64,000 nucleotides of DNA from Lysinibacillus sp. FJAT-14745. GTDB taxonomy: Bacteria; Bacillota; Bacilli; Bacillales_A; Planococcaceae. Positions 44,372 through 53,718 of this stretch are shown in pieces. Position 1 is the first letter of the stretch, and each line of letters begins with the position of its first letter. The DNA lies in contig NZ_LITM01000002.1 of NCBI RefSeq assembly GCF_001275675.1, forward strand, positions 441,257-505,256, written 5' to 3'. The notes beneath the pieces are model-generated. The model saw only the letters and a list, made by a program, of their open reading frames with translations, was not told the origin of the DNA and did not search any database. A program made the translations under genes and the position numbers.

Positions 44372-45185
44372 GCGTAAATTGATTGATAAAAGCGGTGATA
44401 ATATGTTTGGAAGACCACTGTTCTCCCGATACTTTGGTAATAGGGTAATCACGAGAAAAGATTGATTTTGTCATTTCTTCTACCGAATAACCTTTATCAA
44501 ATAATAGCCTTATATTGCTCTCCATTTCTTCTAAATAAGCAATTTTTTCTTGTATTTTTGCTCGACCATCCGCTAGAAAGCCCGCATGACAGCAATAAAC
44601 TACTTCAAAATCATAGTTTAATATTTTCTTCAAAGACGCCAAGGTATGTACGATATTTTCTTCATCAAGGACAACCTTAGTTTTCGTCTGTATATACAAA
44701 TCACCTGTAAACATAGCACCTGTTTCTCGATTGTAAAATGATAGATGATCTGTCGTATGCCCTGGTGTTTCGATAACGTCCCATGTAGCTGAATTCGTTT
44801 GGAATGTATTGCCTAACGGTTGAGCAATAAATGCTGGTCGTTCACCCCATAATGCCTGGCGATAAAAAGGATACTCTCCATCCTTTGCACAAACATTTAC
44901 CGAATCACGATGTATATAGATAGGTACATTTTTATGTTGCTGAATCCATGCTGCATTTCCTGAATGATCCTCATGAGAATGAGTGAGCGCCAATTGTTCA
45001 ATCTGTATTTCGTTAAAAAAGGATTGGAACTCCTGTGAAAGTGAGTATGAGCCTGTATCAATTAGTAATCCATCCACAAAAAAGCTATAAACACTCATTC
45101 CAATCCCCTGAATCGCCACTTTACCGTGAGCACATTGTACATCACGATTTTGTCGAATTTCTATACTTTTCTCTCGTTTAAACAT
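44355..45185 (-). CDS. Metallo-beta-lactamase fold hydrolase
   Basis: A 276-residue MBL-fold protein. Zinc motif H69-S-H71-E-D73-H74 (THSHEDHSGN), later GHTTDHLSFY and FTGDLYI, then YCCHAG, supply the remaining ligands. It resembles generic thioesterase or hydrolase members rather than true beta-lactamases. AAGGGGG precedes this ATG, 11 codons inside the longest frame. Single gene. Substrate unknown. Confidence 0.87.
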   Translation of the reverse strand: MFKREKSIEIRQNRDVQCAHGKVAIQGIGMSVYSFFVDGLLIDTGSYSLSQEFQSFFNEIQIEQLALTHSHEDHSGNAAWIQQHKNVPIYIHRDSVNVCAKDGEYPFYRQALWGERPAFIAQPLGNTFQTNSATWDVIETPGHTTDHLSFYNRETGAMFTGDLYIQTKTKVVLDEENIVHTLASLKKILNYDFEVVYCCHAGFLADGRAKIQEKIAYLEEMESNIRLLFDKGYSVEEMTKSIFSRDYPITKVSGEQWSSKHIITAFINQFTQESLK

Positions 45186-45238
45186 CCTTTTGCCCCCTTT
45201 GTAAAAAGAGTGTAGCATAAAATGAATAACCAGTCATT

Positions 45239-45787
45239 TTATGAATACATCACAACTCGCATCGTTGATTTAATACTCTTTCTCAAACTATACAAAAGGA
45301 AAAGTAAACGTAGATTGACGATAACTATTAAAACAACTCCTATTATTAATAGAGAGACCATCTCAAAATATTTTATATTCATTAGAAATGTCCAGCTTGC
45401 GGTAACACAAAGTACAATCCTCATATATTGTTTGATAATTTTTGCAGTAGAATCTAGCATATTATATTGTTTCTCAATTTCTACTAAAATTTTGCCGAAT
45501 TCCAAGATAATGAGTAAATCAACACTTACTGATAACACTAAGTACCATGTCATTGGAAAGGATACAATATTTGCAATTAGAAGTATGAGCCCTATGAAAA
45601 TAAAATGTTTGGCCAATGATTTACCTTTGAAATAAGATAAACTCTTCATAAATGCTAGATAAATCAATAATTGCTGCACATAAAAGACATATGGATATAC
45701 AAATAAAAATACTAGTTTTAAGAATAGAGCAATCGTTAGCCACTTTAATAATTTCAATTGCCGATGCTTTTCTGCCAAATCAATCAT
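45239..45787 (-). CDS. Hypothetical membrane protein, anti-sigma operon
   Basis: A 182-residue protein with about five hydrophobic helices and little else recognisable. Its start overlaps the end of the anti-sigma-like gene, and GAGGAG lies ten bases before this ATG; a TTG three codons earlier is possible. It is the last gene of the broken-sigma unit. Function unknown; position suggests a role in the same signalling circuit. Confidence 0.7.
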   Translation of the reverse strand: MIDLAEKHRQLKLLKWLTIALFLKLVFLFVYPYVFYVQQLLIYLAFMKSLSYFKGKSLAKHFIFIGLILLIANIVSFPMTWYLVLSVSVDLLIILEFGKILVEIEKQYNMLDSTAKIIKQYMRIVLCVTASWTFLMNIKYFEMVSLLIIGVVLIVIVNLRLLFLLYSLRKSIKSTMRVVMYS

Positions 45788-46877
45788 ATTTCTCAATCTC
45801 CTCTCTTATTTTTGGAATATTGAATGATGCTTCTCTATGCATCCATATCGGTAACATCCCATCTGGACCACTAATACCAACCTTCGCATGTACATCCATT
45901 CCAGAATCATTGAACTTGAATGAGATTAATACTCGCTGTCCCTTTTTCACAGCAATAGGAAAATCCTTTTCCGTATATACAATTTCATTGACTTTCATTT
46001 CTGTAAAACTAATACTTCGATTTAATTTTTCAGGTATATTTACTGTATCGAACACCACATCCTGTGTCATAACAAAAGTTACTGTTTCGTCACCAGCAAA
46101 ACTACCAGATGTCCCTACAAAGCCCTTTAGCTCTTTATCTGAATGGTCAAAATTTATTTGCAATGTCGTCGGTAATTTTTCACCATCATCAAGCACCAGA
46201 AATACTTCTTTACTTTTAATCAGTGTCTGTATCTCCTCTTTATTTCCAACAAAATAAGCTTCGCGCATGAACTGATGAGATCCTTCATTCGTGACACCTT
46301 CTGGAAAATTTAAAATTCCTTTATTCTCCACTTCACCATAGTACCTGGCTAGTAACGTTAGATTGTCTACTTGTAAATGTTTCACAAAACGTTGGTCATT
46401 TTTATTTGTAATGTAATGGATTGTAAAGCCATAGGTCTCATTATTACTATAAAAGTCTTGCACTAGTGGGACCGTGATGGGTCTAGGCAATTGATTTTGC
46501 AAATAAAATGCACTATTACCGAGTAAAAGCGTCATAATGAAGCCCATTGCTATACTCAACTTGTTATCAATCCCTTTTCGAATTGCCATTTTCGCAATAA
46601 AAATAGTCATGATCATCAGGAAAATGGCAATGCTCCAATACAATATAGGTGAAGATAGACTTTCAACTAATAAACCGCTCGACTGCTGTTGTCGTGTATT
46701 ATGCTCTCCTACACTTAAAGCTATAAAGCCTCCCGCTGCGATTGTCACAGCAACCGTCAATATTTTAGGCATCCAACGTTTAGACTTTTGTTGTGCTTGT
46801 TCAATTCCTTGTAAGCTACGTTTATGCAACGATTTCGGGATATCAATTTGGTCCAATTGCTTTTTAAAGTCGTTCAT
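45780..46877 (-). CDS. Anti-sigma factor-like membrane protein
   Basis: A 365-residue protein: short cytosolic N-terminus (IPKSLHKRSLQGIEQAQQKSKRW), three hydrophobic helices at about 38-58, 78-96 and 106-124, then a 240-residue extracytoplasmic domain. It starts on the ATGA overlap with the sigma gene, the normal sigma/anti-sigma layout (DUF4179/RsiX-like). Because the sigma gene is frameshifted, its partner may be missing. The extracytoplasmic sensor domain is not recognised. Confidence 0.72.
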   Translation of the reverse strand: MNDFKKQLDQIDIPKSLHKRSLQGIEQAQQKSKRWMPKILTVAVTIAAGGFIALSVGEHNTRQQQSSGLLVESLSSPILYWSIAIFLMIMTIFIAKMAIRKGIDNKLSIAMGFIMTLLLGNSAFYLQNQLPRPITVPLVQDFYSNNETYGFTIHYITNKNDQRFVKHLQVDNLTLLARYYGEVENKGILNFPEGVTNEGSHQFMREAYFVGNKEEIQTLIKSKEVFLVLDDGEKLPTTLQINFDHSDKELKGFVGTSGSFAGDETVTFVMTQDVVFDTVNIPEKLNRSISFTEMKVNEIVYTEKDFPIAVKKGQRVLISFKFNDSGMDVHAKVGISGPDGMLPIWMHREASFNIPKIREEIEKYD

Positions 46878-47386
46878 CCTTGCACCTCCTGTTCAAGCGC
46901 TTGCTTTAATTTTTTCAAAGCACGATACAAAATGGTTTTCGTAGTTCCTAGTTTTAGCTGCAAAACTTGAGCCACTTGAGATAATGTATAATCATGATAA
47001 AAACGAAGTAAAATTACGTCTTTTTCCTCTTTTGTGAGCTTTGTCATTACATCTTCCAATACCCATTTTTCTGGAATCTCTTCAAATGGCTCTTCTATAA
47101 TTTCTAACTCAGCCCTCAAATGGTATGTTCTGCCCTCGCTTTTTTAGCAAATCTGTCGCACAATTAATAGCAATCCTCATTAGCCATGTTTTTATATAAG
47201 TTACTCTTTGTAATGAATGTATGTAAAGCTGCTGTAAGCGACTTCCTGCACAACATCAAGTGCATCAGCCTCATTTCCTACGTATACATAGGCCATTTTA
47301 TATAGATCAATCTCAAACTGTGAAAATAACTGTGCGAACGCCTCTGCATCTCCCTCTTTTGCTCGTTGGACGATTATTTCCTGCAC
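46874..47386 (-). pseudogene. ECF sigma factor, two compensating frameshifts
   Basis: Region 2 reads MQEIIVQRAKEGDAEAFAQL..DVVQEVAYSSF in one frame up to about 47205. The continuation TYIKTWLMRIAINCATDLL (region 2.4 and linker) is in the next frame until about 47125. Region 4 (LTKEEKDVILLRFYHDYTLSQVAQVL) returns to the first frame. The first and last parts share a frame, so one indel is undone by a second about 85 bases later, leaving stops between. Either a true pseudogene or two sequencing errors. Of SigV/SigX-like size (about 170 residues) if repaired. Confidence 0.8.
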
Positions 47387-47480
47387 TATCTCACCCCCCT
47401 TTACCTATTAGAATAACAAATTCGGCTTTAAAATTTGTAAATAATTTTAAAAAATTGAAGTTCTCTTCCTCTCACTCCAA

Positions 47481-47510
47481 GAAAAAAACGCCCACCAAAG
47501 TGAGCGTTTC
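47481..47510 (-). terminator. Terminator after rhodanese gene
   Basis: AAACGC-CAC / GTG-GCGTTT, then a run of seven T on the minus strand. Confidence 0.8.
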
Positions 47511-47522
47511 TTCTTGAATCAT

Positions 47523-48332
47523 TTATTCATTTGTCCCTTTTTCTACATCATATTCTGTAATCCAGTCACTAAAGCTACCTACATACAGTTGAATATTTTC
47601 ATAACCTTCATCTGCTAACACTGCATACAATGGTGATGCTGTAACACCGCTGCCGCAATACACAACAACACGCTCGTCTTGAGCAACCTTGCTGCGTAAC
47701 GCATCATTGGCTTGTAGGCGACCATCTGACTTTAATTGCTCCCAGTCAAAGTTTTTCGCTGTTGGAATATGCCCAGCTACTATATCAAGAGGCTCCACGT
47801 CACCACGGTAGCGAGCTGCGGCACGTGCATCTAGCAACGTCGCATCGACTACTCCATCTACAATGGCTTTAACTGCTTCACGTGGAGCATATAGTTCATC
47901 ACGCCAAACAAATTCAATCTTAGTCGGTGGATATTTTATAATGTCTTTTGTGAAAGATATTTTTTCCTCGAGAGCAGGTGCACCACCATTCACAATCACT
48001 ACATTTGGAAAGCCCGCATATGTCAGCATCCACCAAGCACGTGGTGCAAAAGGTGCAGCTCCTTGATCGTAAACGACAATTTGATCCTCATAGTTTAATC
48101 CTAATCCTTGAAATACTGCCGAAAGCTTTTCCTTGTTTGGCATTGGATGGCGACCATTGCTGGATCCCATATCTGATAGATCCTGCTCAAGATCGATATA
48201 AGTCGCTCCTGGTGCATGTCCCTCTTCAAATACTTTATTCCCTGCCTCTTTGTTTTGTAAATCAAAGCGAGCATCTATGAAACGGACTCCATCTAACTGA
48301 ATTTCCTCAACTGATTTGAATACTTTTCCCAA
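47523..48332 (-). CDS. Thiosulfate/3-mercaptopyruvate sulfurtransferase
   Basis: A 269-residue tandem rhodanese protein. The inactive N-terminal domain contains FIDARFDL and AFGHAPGA-like EGHAPGATYIDLEQDL; the C-terminal domain has LLDARAAARYRG and the active-site loop VVYCGSGVTAS. The CGSGVTA loop points to 3-mercaptopyruvate preference. TTG at 48332 is chosen because GAGGTG is six bases before it; a GTG three codons earlier overlaps that site. It follows the dynamin gene by about ten bases, so they share a transcript. Confidence 0.88.
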   Translation of the reverse strand: MGKVFKSVEEIQLDGVRFIDARFDLQNKEAGNKVFEEGHAPGATYIDLEQDLSDMGSSNGRHPMPNKEKLSAVFQGLGLNYEDQIVVYDQGAAPFAPRAWWMLTYAGFPNVVIVNGGAPALEEKISFTKDIIKYPPTKIEFVWRDELYAPREAVKAIVDGVVDATLLDARAAARYRGDVEPLDIVAGHIPTAKNFDWEQLKSDGRLQANDALRSKVAQDERVVVYCGSGVTASPLYAVLADEGYENIQLYVGSFSDWITEYDVEKGTNE

Positions 48333-48342
48333 ATGAATCACC

Positions 48343-51300
48343 TCATGCGTATTGTAATTGAGCGTAAATAGCTTTCCAAGAAGCTAAACGACTTTCTTCC
48401 TGAAGTGCAAGTCTTTCTGTTGCAATTTGTTCAAGTGCCTGATGGAAAATATGCAGACGTAATTTTTCCGCTTCCTCCGCAATATAGGTAATAGCCCATG
48501 TCATGAGAGAAACTTTCTGTGAATCTAAATAATTTTGCGCATCTGGTTTTGTTAATACTTCTAGCGCCTCACTTAGCTTCACTTTTTCATTCTTCTCAAA
48601 GAATGCTTTCTGATTACGGAAATGAGATTTAACACCTGAATATTTCGCGATATCTGTAAATGGTCCTTCAAAATTAAGTAAATCTGGCTCAGAAGATTCA
48701 AACGCTAAGAACGAGAAGCTACGGTTTAATTCTTTAAGTTCACGTACTTCATCTTTAAAGCGAAGTTGCATCTTCTTACTAATAAACTGTGATAAACGGA
48801 AGTTTGTTACACGCATTTCTTGTGTAAAGTCAAAGCGTAAACTTTGCATTACTTCTTTTAAAGCATGCTCTAATGCTTGTTGAACCGGCATTGCAGCAAA
48901 TGTTGACGGATTGTAGCCTTCCTTAAAGAACTCAGGATAACGATAATACACACGCTGAAGAACATAATACAATAATTCATCAAGCTCTTGCTTCGTTTCA
49001 CTTTCTACCATACTTGTATTTAGCGAATTGTACTTCGATTTTATATGCTGTTCAAGAGTTGTTAATTCCTCTAAACGATCATCCTTACGTTTTAAGTTCT
49101 CTTCTGTTTGCGCAATTAAGTCACTTAAACGTTGCTCCGTTTTATCGACTTCCTCTGCAAGTGCCTGAACAGCCAATGCACTTAATTCATCATTTAAGAA
49201 TGTGTGGAAGGCATCTTCGAACGGTGGCATACCTGATGTTAAATTAGCACCCTCTACTTTCTCCTTTAATGCCAATAAGCTTGACACACCGTAAAGTCGA
49301 GGGAAGCGAATGCCAAAGCGTTGTAATTCTGAACGTACATAGCCTTTTACATCTTCCTGCTCTTCTTCTGTTGTCGCTAAATCAATCGCATTGACGATAA
49401 AGAACATCTTATCAAGTTCGAAAGCATCCTTCACACGCCCTAGCTGGATTAAAAACTCACGGTCAGCTTTAGCAAAAGCATGATTATAATAAGTAATAAA
49501 CAAGATTGCATCAGCATTACGAATATATTCAAACGCAACACCTGTATGACGCGCATTAATAGAATCTGCTCCTGGTGTGTCAACAAGTGTCACACCCATG
49601 CGTGTTAACGGACTATCATAATAGAAATCAATATTATCGACAAAGCATGATTTATTTTCCTGTGCAACAAATTTTTCGAATTCTTCACGGTTAACTCGTA
49701 ATACTTTTCCAAGCTCAGACTTAAATGTTGGGAATCCTTCTTTATAGGCACGAATAAATGATTTATGCACATTTAAACGTTCGTCCGATAGCTGAACCGC
49801 AAGTCCTTCATCTGCACGACTAAATGCTTCCTCTAAAGAAGACACTGATAAACCAACTGCTGCGTATGAAGCTTGAATATCCTCTAGCATTTGGTCAGCT
49901 GTTTTTAACAGTACATCTGCTGTTTCATGCGGATGCTCTGGTGTCACAGGACGAATTTTATTAATAGCCGCTGTTGTAGGGTTTGGTGATACAGGTAAAA
50001 CTTTGGCACCCATTAACGCATTAGAGAATGAGGATTTTCCTGCACTAAATGCACCGAAAAGCGCGATTGTGAAATCCTTTTTCTGTAGTCGTTCTACTTT
50101 ATTTTCTAAGTAAGTTGCTACTTCCGCAAAGCCTTGTACATCTTTTACCGAGTTTGCCGTATGAAGTGCACGATTAACTACACCTTCAATAGGAAGGCTT
50201 GTTGCACTAATTGCTTGCTGTGACTCTTCCTGTTGTAACGCTACCTCTTTTGGCTTTAACATCGATTCATCAAACAATCGAATATCTGCTAAATCTTGCT
50301 TAAAGCCATGATCCCAATTTGCAAGCTGTTGATTTGCTAGCTGACGTATTTCATTGCTTGCCTGGTGCATAATACTTGCACTATATTGCTGATAGCCCTC
50401 GATTTCAAGCACCGCACGAATGGCATCAACTTTCTCTTGCATCCCTGCCATTTTTAATTTAGATGGAGCAGCTGTTTCAGTAGCCACCGCTTCTAAAGTT
50501 GTTGCTTGTGCATCCTTCCAATTATCTGTTTCTTGGATATAGTAACGTTTAGTCGCCTCTGCCACACGGTTGGCAAAATTCAACACAGCATCTCCCGTTA
50601 AAAGTGCGCCAACTTGGACTTGCTGCTCAATAAGTGAGAATGGTAATTCAAAGGCGTAGGCATCAATAACTGTAGCACGTTCTTCATTTAATGCACCTAC
50701 ATCCTTTATCACCTTTTTCATTAACCCTTTTAAATGTCCTGTAATCTGTGCATGCACAACATTTTGATAGGCGCTATAGACATCCTCTTTGCGGCGGTTA
50801 CGCTCTTCCTCTGTTTTTTTCTTAGCTGTAAACAGGCCACCTACCTTGAAACCATCCTGCTGACTTTCTAAATACAGACGTAATTTATCACGTAAATCTG
50901 CTGGCATAATGGCTGCATTCGCAAGAAGTTCTTTACGTTGATCTTCAAACGTTTCATTCCATGCCTCAACTGAGAACAATTCAACTTGACGATTTAACTT
51001 ATTATACTGCTCTAAAATATCTTTATGGTTTGCCCAGTCATCGGCACTTAATACATCTTCATCGATGTCTAAACGATCTTGTCTTTCTTCCGTTAAATAA
51101 TTGTCATGCTCACTTTGTAATAAACGCAGCGTATTTGATGCAGTCTGTACAAGTTGATCCTGCCAATCATTCATACTATCCATAACGATTTTCTTTACGA
51201 CCTCAAAATCGTTATTAGGGTGCTCAGGCTCTCTTAATGAAGTGAAAAATATGCCCTTAGGTACTACGCCCCAAGCTGCAAAGGAATTGTGAACTGTTGC

Positions 51301-51954
51301 TTTAAATTCCTCAAAGCTTAATTCACTTTCATTATGCTTATCAATCATGTTAACGATTAAATAAACGTTTGGATTGTACTTCATTAATTGCTTTGTAAAT
51401 TGAAAATTCAATTCTGATTGCACGTGATTGTAGTCCATTGTATAAAATACGATATCAGCAATATGAAGGGCTGACTCTGTTGACATACGGTGTGCATCAT
51501 CTGTCGAGTCGACACCTGGCGTATCCATAACAGTAACGCCTAGTGGTAATGACGATGTGCTATGACCGATTTCAATTTGTGATACTAGCTCACCATTTTT
51601 ACTAAGCTCTTTCACTGTTTTAAAATCATAGCCTGCTTCAAATTTTACTGGCTTTTCATTGTGCATATAGACAATCGCAAAATCTTCGTCTGATTTATGG
51701 ACTTTGACGATATTGGCACTCGTCGGAATAGGACTTGCCGCAAGTAAATCTTCACCTGATAACGCGTTAATCATACTCGATTTACCAGCAGAGAAATGGC
51801 CAGCAAAGCCAACAACATATTCTTTTTGCTGTATTTTACGTGCAAAAAGTGATGTCTTATCCATTCGCTCTGTATCACCATTATGCTGATAAATTATGTA
51901 TTGTAATGAGGCTTGCTTTAATAGCGCCTCCAACTGTTGTTCAAAATCTTTCAT
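48343..51954 (-). CDS. dynA: Two-headed bacterial dynamin-like protein
   Basis: A 1203-residue membrane-remodelling GTPase with two complete dynamin modules in one chain, as in B. subtilis DynA (about 1190). First P-loop G52HFSAGKSS with DTPGVDSTD near 143; second P-loop GAFSAGKSS near 633-641 with DTPGADSINARH near 790. Long coiled-coil stalk regions follow each head. It would bind membranes and help repair or fuse them under phage or antibiotic stress (family knowledge). ATG at 51954; the 29-codon upstream extension is repeat-derived and lacks support. Downstream partner is a rhodanese. Confidence 0.9.
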   Translation of the reverse strand: MKDFEQQLEALLKQASLQYIIYQHNGDTERMDKTSLFARKIQQKEYVVGFAGHFSAGKSSMINALSGEDLLAASPIPTSANIVKVHKSDEDFAIVYMHNEKPVKFEAGYDFKTVKELSKNGELVSQIEIGHSTSSLPLGVTVMDTPGVDSTDDAHRMSTESALHIADIVFYTMDYNHVQSELNFQFTKQLMKYNPNVYLIVNMIDKHNESELSFEEFKATVHNSFAAWGVVPKGIFFTSLREPEHPNNDFEVVKKIVMDSMNDWQDQLVQTASNTLRLLQSEHDNYLTEERQDRLDIDEDVLSADDWANHKDILEQYNKLNRQVELFSVEAWNETFEDQRKELLANAAIMPADLRDKLRLYLESQQDGFKVGGLFTAKKKTEEERNRRKEDVYSAYQNVVHAQITGHLKGLMKKVIKDVGALNEERATVIDAYAFELPFSLIEQQVQVGALLTGDAVLNFANRVAEATKRYYIQETDNWKDAQATTLEAVATETAAPSKLKMAGMQEKVDAIRAVLEIEGYQQYSASIMHQASNEIRQLANQQLANWDHGFKQDLADIRLFDESMLKPKEVALQQEESQQAISATSLPIEGVVNRALHTANSVKDVQGFAEVATYLENKVERLQKKDFTIALFGAFSAGKSSFSNALMGAKVLPVSPNPTTAAINKIRPVTPEHPHETADVLLKTADQMLEDIQASYAAVGLSVSSLEEAFSRADEGLAVQLSDERLNVHKSFIRAYKEGFPTFKSELGKVLRVNREEFEKFVAQENKSCFVDNIDFYYDSPLTRMGVTLVDTPGADSINARHTGVAFEYIRNADAILFITYYNHAFAKADREFLIQLGRVKDAFELDKMFFIVNAIDLATTEEEQEDVKGYVRSELQRFGIRFPRLYGVSSLLALKEKVEGANLTSGMPPFEDAFHTFLNDELSALAVQALAEEVDKTEQRLSDLIAQTEENLKRKDDRLEELTTLEQHIKSKYNSLNTSMVESETKQELDELLYYVLQRVYYRYPEFFKEGYNPSTFAAMPVQQALEHALKEVMQSLRFDFTQEMRVTNFRLSQFISKKMQLRFKDEVRELKELNRSFSFLAFESSEPDLLNFEGPFTDIAKYSGVKSHFRNQKAFFEKNEKVKLSEALEVLTKPDAQNYLDSQKVSLMTWAITYIAEEAEKLRLHIFHQALEQIATERLALQEESRLASWKAIYAQLQYA

Positions 51955-51984
51955 AAAACCTGTAACCCCTTTATTTATATTAAT

Positions 51985-52175
51985 CAATTTCGCCTTGGCG
52001 TATTTGTTTTTGTCTGTGCGAAAGCGAAGCGACAGCAACACAACACGATGTTGGTCACTCAGTCATTGCCACAGGACGTGGCGTTCTTAGACTGAGTTCC
52101 TCTATTTCAGTCTTGTTTGGAAAGGAACTATATCCGCATTCATCTTACCACTACAGAGGTGGTAGTTTTTCTGAA
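51985..52175. repeat. Composite repeat upstream of dynA
   Basis: Degenerate module A (CAATTTCGCC..GGCGTATTTG), a diverged 35-base GAAA-loop repeat (about 52010-52040), D element D4, TTCAG from module C and a CCACTACAGAGGTGG hairpin. It ends about 30 bases before the dynA start. Confidence 0.82.
52040..52098. repeat. D element D4
   Basis: Hairpin 1 CAAC-ACGAT-GTTG; hairpin 2 ACTCAGTC / GACTGAGT enclosing GCCAC-AGGAC-GTGGC. Nearly the same as D3. Confidence 0.78.
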
Positions 52176-52345
52176 TGAAGATAGTCATAATTAGTATTCT
52201 ACCTTATTCGACAAGCAAAGTATAACACTAATTTACTTAAAAAAGCATATATATAAGGGTTTCAGACGCCATATTCATCCATATCGTCCTGTTTGATCTA
52301 AAAAATAAAGCATTACTCAGGCATCATCAATATGTAGGATTGATT
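52176..52345. other. Gene-free stretch upstream of dynA repeats
   Basis: AT-rich; likely dynA promoter region interrupted by repeats. No supported frame. Confidence 0.5.
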
Positions 52346-52510
52346 TTTGTTCCGGCTGGGCGCTTTTCTAGGGCGTTAGGCTAACACGATGTTAGTCACG
52401 AAGGTGTTATCACTAGACGTGATGGTTTTAGCCTTCGTTCCCCTACTTGCTTGATCCAAGATCTCATCTGTGATGCAAATCCCCAAGGAGTCACGCAGCC
52501 TCCTATGCTA
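52346..52510. repeat. Second repeat type with D element insert
   Basis: GGCTGGGCGCTTTTCTAGGG and, after the D5 insert, CTTGATCCAAGATCTCATC and CCCCAAGGAGTCACGCAGCC. These flanks resemble a widespread Bacillus intergenic repeat with CGCTTTCC and CAGGAGTC ends (from memory, not checked). Confidence 0.5.
52378..52440. repeat. D element D5
   Basis: Hairpin 1 CTAAC-ACGAT-GTTAG, TC; hairpin 2 ACGAAGG / CCTTCGT enclosing ATCAC-TAGAC-GTGAT with GGTTTTAG in the internal loop. Confidence 0.78.
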
Positions 52511-52649
52511 TAAAAATCTGATAGTTATCAACACTTTCAACAAGGCTTTGTTGTAGACTTTTTTTCAGAAAATGTACTATGTAAAAATTTTTTCTTCATT
52601 AAATGCCAAACGATTTGTATGTTGGCTAATCCACATCGTATGAGGAAAA

Positions 52650-53264
52650 TCAATCATTCGTTGCACGAATTGTCTCCTCGATACAGAGCCTAATAGAAGC
52701 TATTAAATCTTGAATATTCCATCCCGGTATTTTTCCATGCTGAATCGCCAAATCAAATGACGCAGGAATATGAATAAATCCAGCACGGACCCCTTTATGT
52801 TGCTTCGCGTAAACTAGCCCTTCATACATAATATTGTTGCATAAATAGGTACCGGCCGTATTTGAAATTTCCGCTGGATACCCTTCTTCGCATAATCGAT
52901 TGACCATATTTCTAATAGGTAAATTCGTAATATAGGCGTCTACACCACCATCATAAATGCTCTCATCTACTGGTGTATAACCATTATTATCTTCTTCACC
53001 ATCTTTAATATTAATCGCAATTCGCTCTGGCGTTATTTTAAAACGTCCTCCAGCTAATCCTAATGAAATAATGATTTGTGGCTGTATCTCAGCAATATAT
53101 TGTTTCAGTTGCTGAGCAGATTGTTGAAAATCTACGGACAAAATGCGTCCTACAATTTCATAGTCATCCATCATTTCTCCATGTAAATTTTCTACAATTT
53201 GCATTGTTGGATTCATTTTATACTCAAGAAATGGAACAAACCCTGTTAATAATATCTTTGTCAT
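52650..53264 (-). CDS. pcp: Pyroglutamyl-peptidase I
   Basis: A 204-residue cysteine peptidase that removes N-terminal pyroglutamate. Triad residues E80 (ITPERIAIN), C142 (SNTAGTYLCNN) and H165 (FIHIPAS) match the C15 family. AGGTGA sits five bases before this ATG; a GTG three codons earlier overlaps it. Single gene, 150 bases after the D5-bearing repeat. Nothing unusual. Confidence 0.94.
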   Translation of the reverse strand: MTKILLTGFVPFLEYKMNPTMQIVENLHGEMMDDYEIVGRILSVDFQQSAQQLKQYIAEIQPQIIISLGLAGGRFKITPERIAINIKDGEEDNNGYTPVDESIYDGGVDAYITNLPIRNMVNRLCEEGYPAEISNTAGTYLCNNIMYEGLVYAKQHKGVRAGFIHIPASFDLAIQHGKIPGWNIQDLIASIRLCIEETIRATND

Positions 53265-53497
53265 TGTCTTCACCTAATTTCTATAGGACTTCGCTTGATT
53301 GTCCATCTATTTTCTGGTCATACTGTAACTTAAATGACTGCCTGATGAAGGAGCGAATCCATCACTTACCACATTGTATTGATATACTGATTTCTTTCAT
53401 TCTACAAAAAAACAATTCGCATTCACAATATATTCCAGAAAAAAACAAACATTTTTTCTCTTTATTGCAACGAAAGTATTAAAGATAATTATTATTC
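53265..53497. other. Gene-free stretch upstream of pcp
   Basis: No supported frame; a plus-strand open frame overlaps pcp but lacks a ribosome site and family signature. Confidence 0.5.
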
Positions 53498-53536
53498 AAA
53501 AAAAAAGCATGATCTCAAAGTTACTCGGACCATGCT
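53498..53536 (-). terminator. Terminator after 29-codon gene
   Basis: AGCATG / CATGCT followed by nine T on the minus strand. Confidence 0.8.
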
Positions 53537-53562
53537 CTACCAGTATAAAAATTAATATCCTC

Positions 53563-53652
53563 TTATTTTAAATGTGCAGTCGTCTGTTTCATGACGTGTG
53601 TTCCCACTCCAATATAGATAACCACTGCCGCTCCAATAAATACGAATGTCAT
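53563..53652 (-). CDS. 29-residue membrane peptide, probably Fur-regulated
   Basis: A 29-codon gene with AAAGGAG nine bases before its ATG, its own promoter with a Fur box, and a terminator 25 bases after the stop. The peptide is one hydrophobic helix (MTFVFIGAAVVIYIGVG) with a basic, polar tail (THVMKQTTAHLK). I do not recognise it. Size, promoter and terminator argue for a real transcript made under iron limitation. It could be a small regulatory peptide or a subunit of a membrane complex. Confidence 0.68.
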   Translation of the reverse strand: MTFVFIGAAVVIYIGVGTHVMKQTTAHLK

Positions 53653-53718
53653 CACTGACCGCTCCTTTTTATATAAATATTTGTATTAGAAAAGACTTAA
53701 ACGTTCTTTTATTGATTT

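Noticed and set aside
51955-52041. 29-residue N-terminal extension of the dynamin protein
   Set aside because: It is repeat-derived sequence, and AAAGGGG/ACAGG sites fit the inner ATG; DynA homologues begin near there.
53078-53482. 134-codon plus-strand frame antisense to pcp
   Set aside because: It overlaps a well-supported gene and has no ribosome site or recognisable domain.
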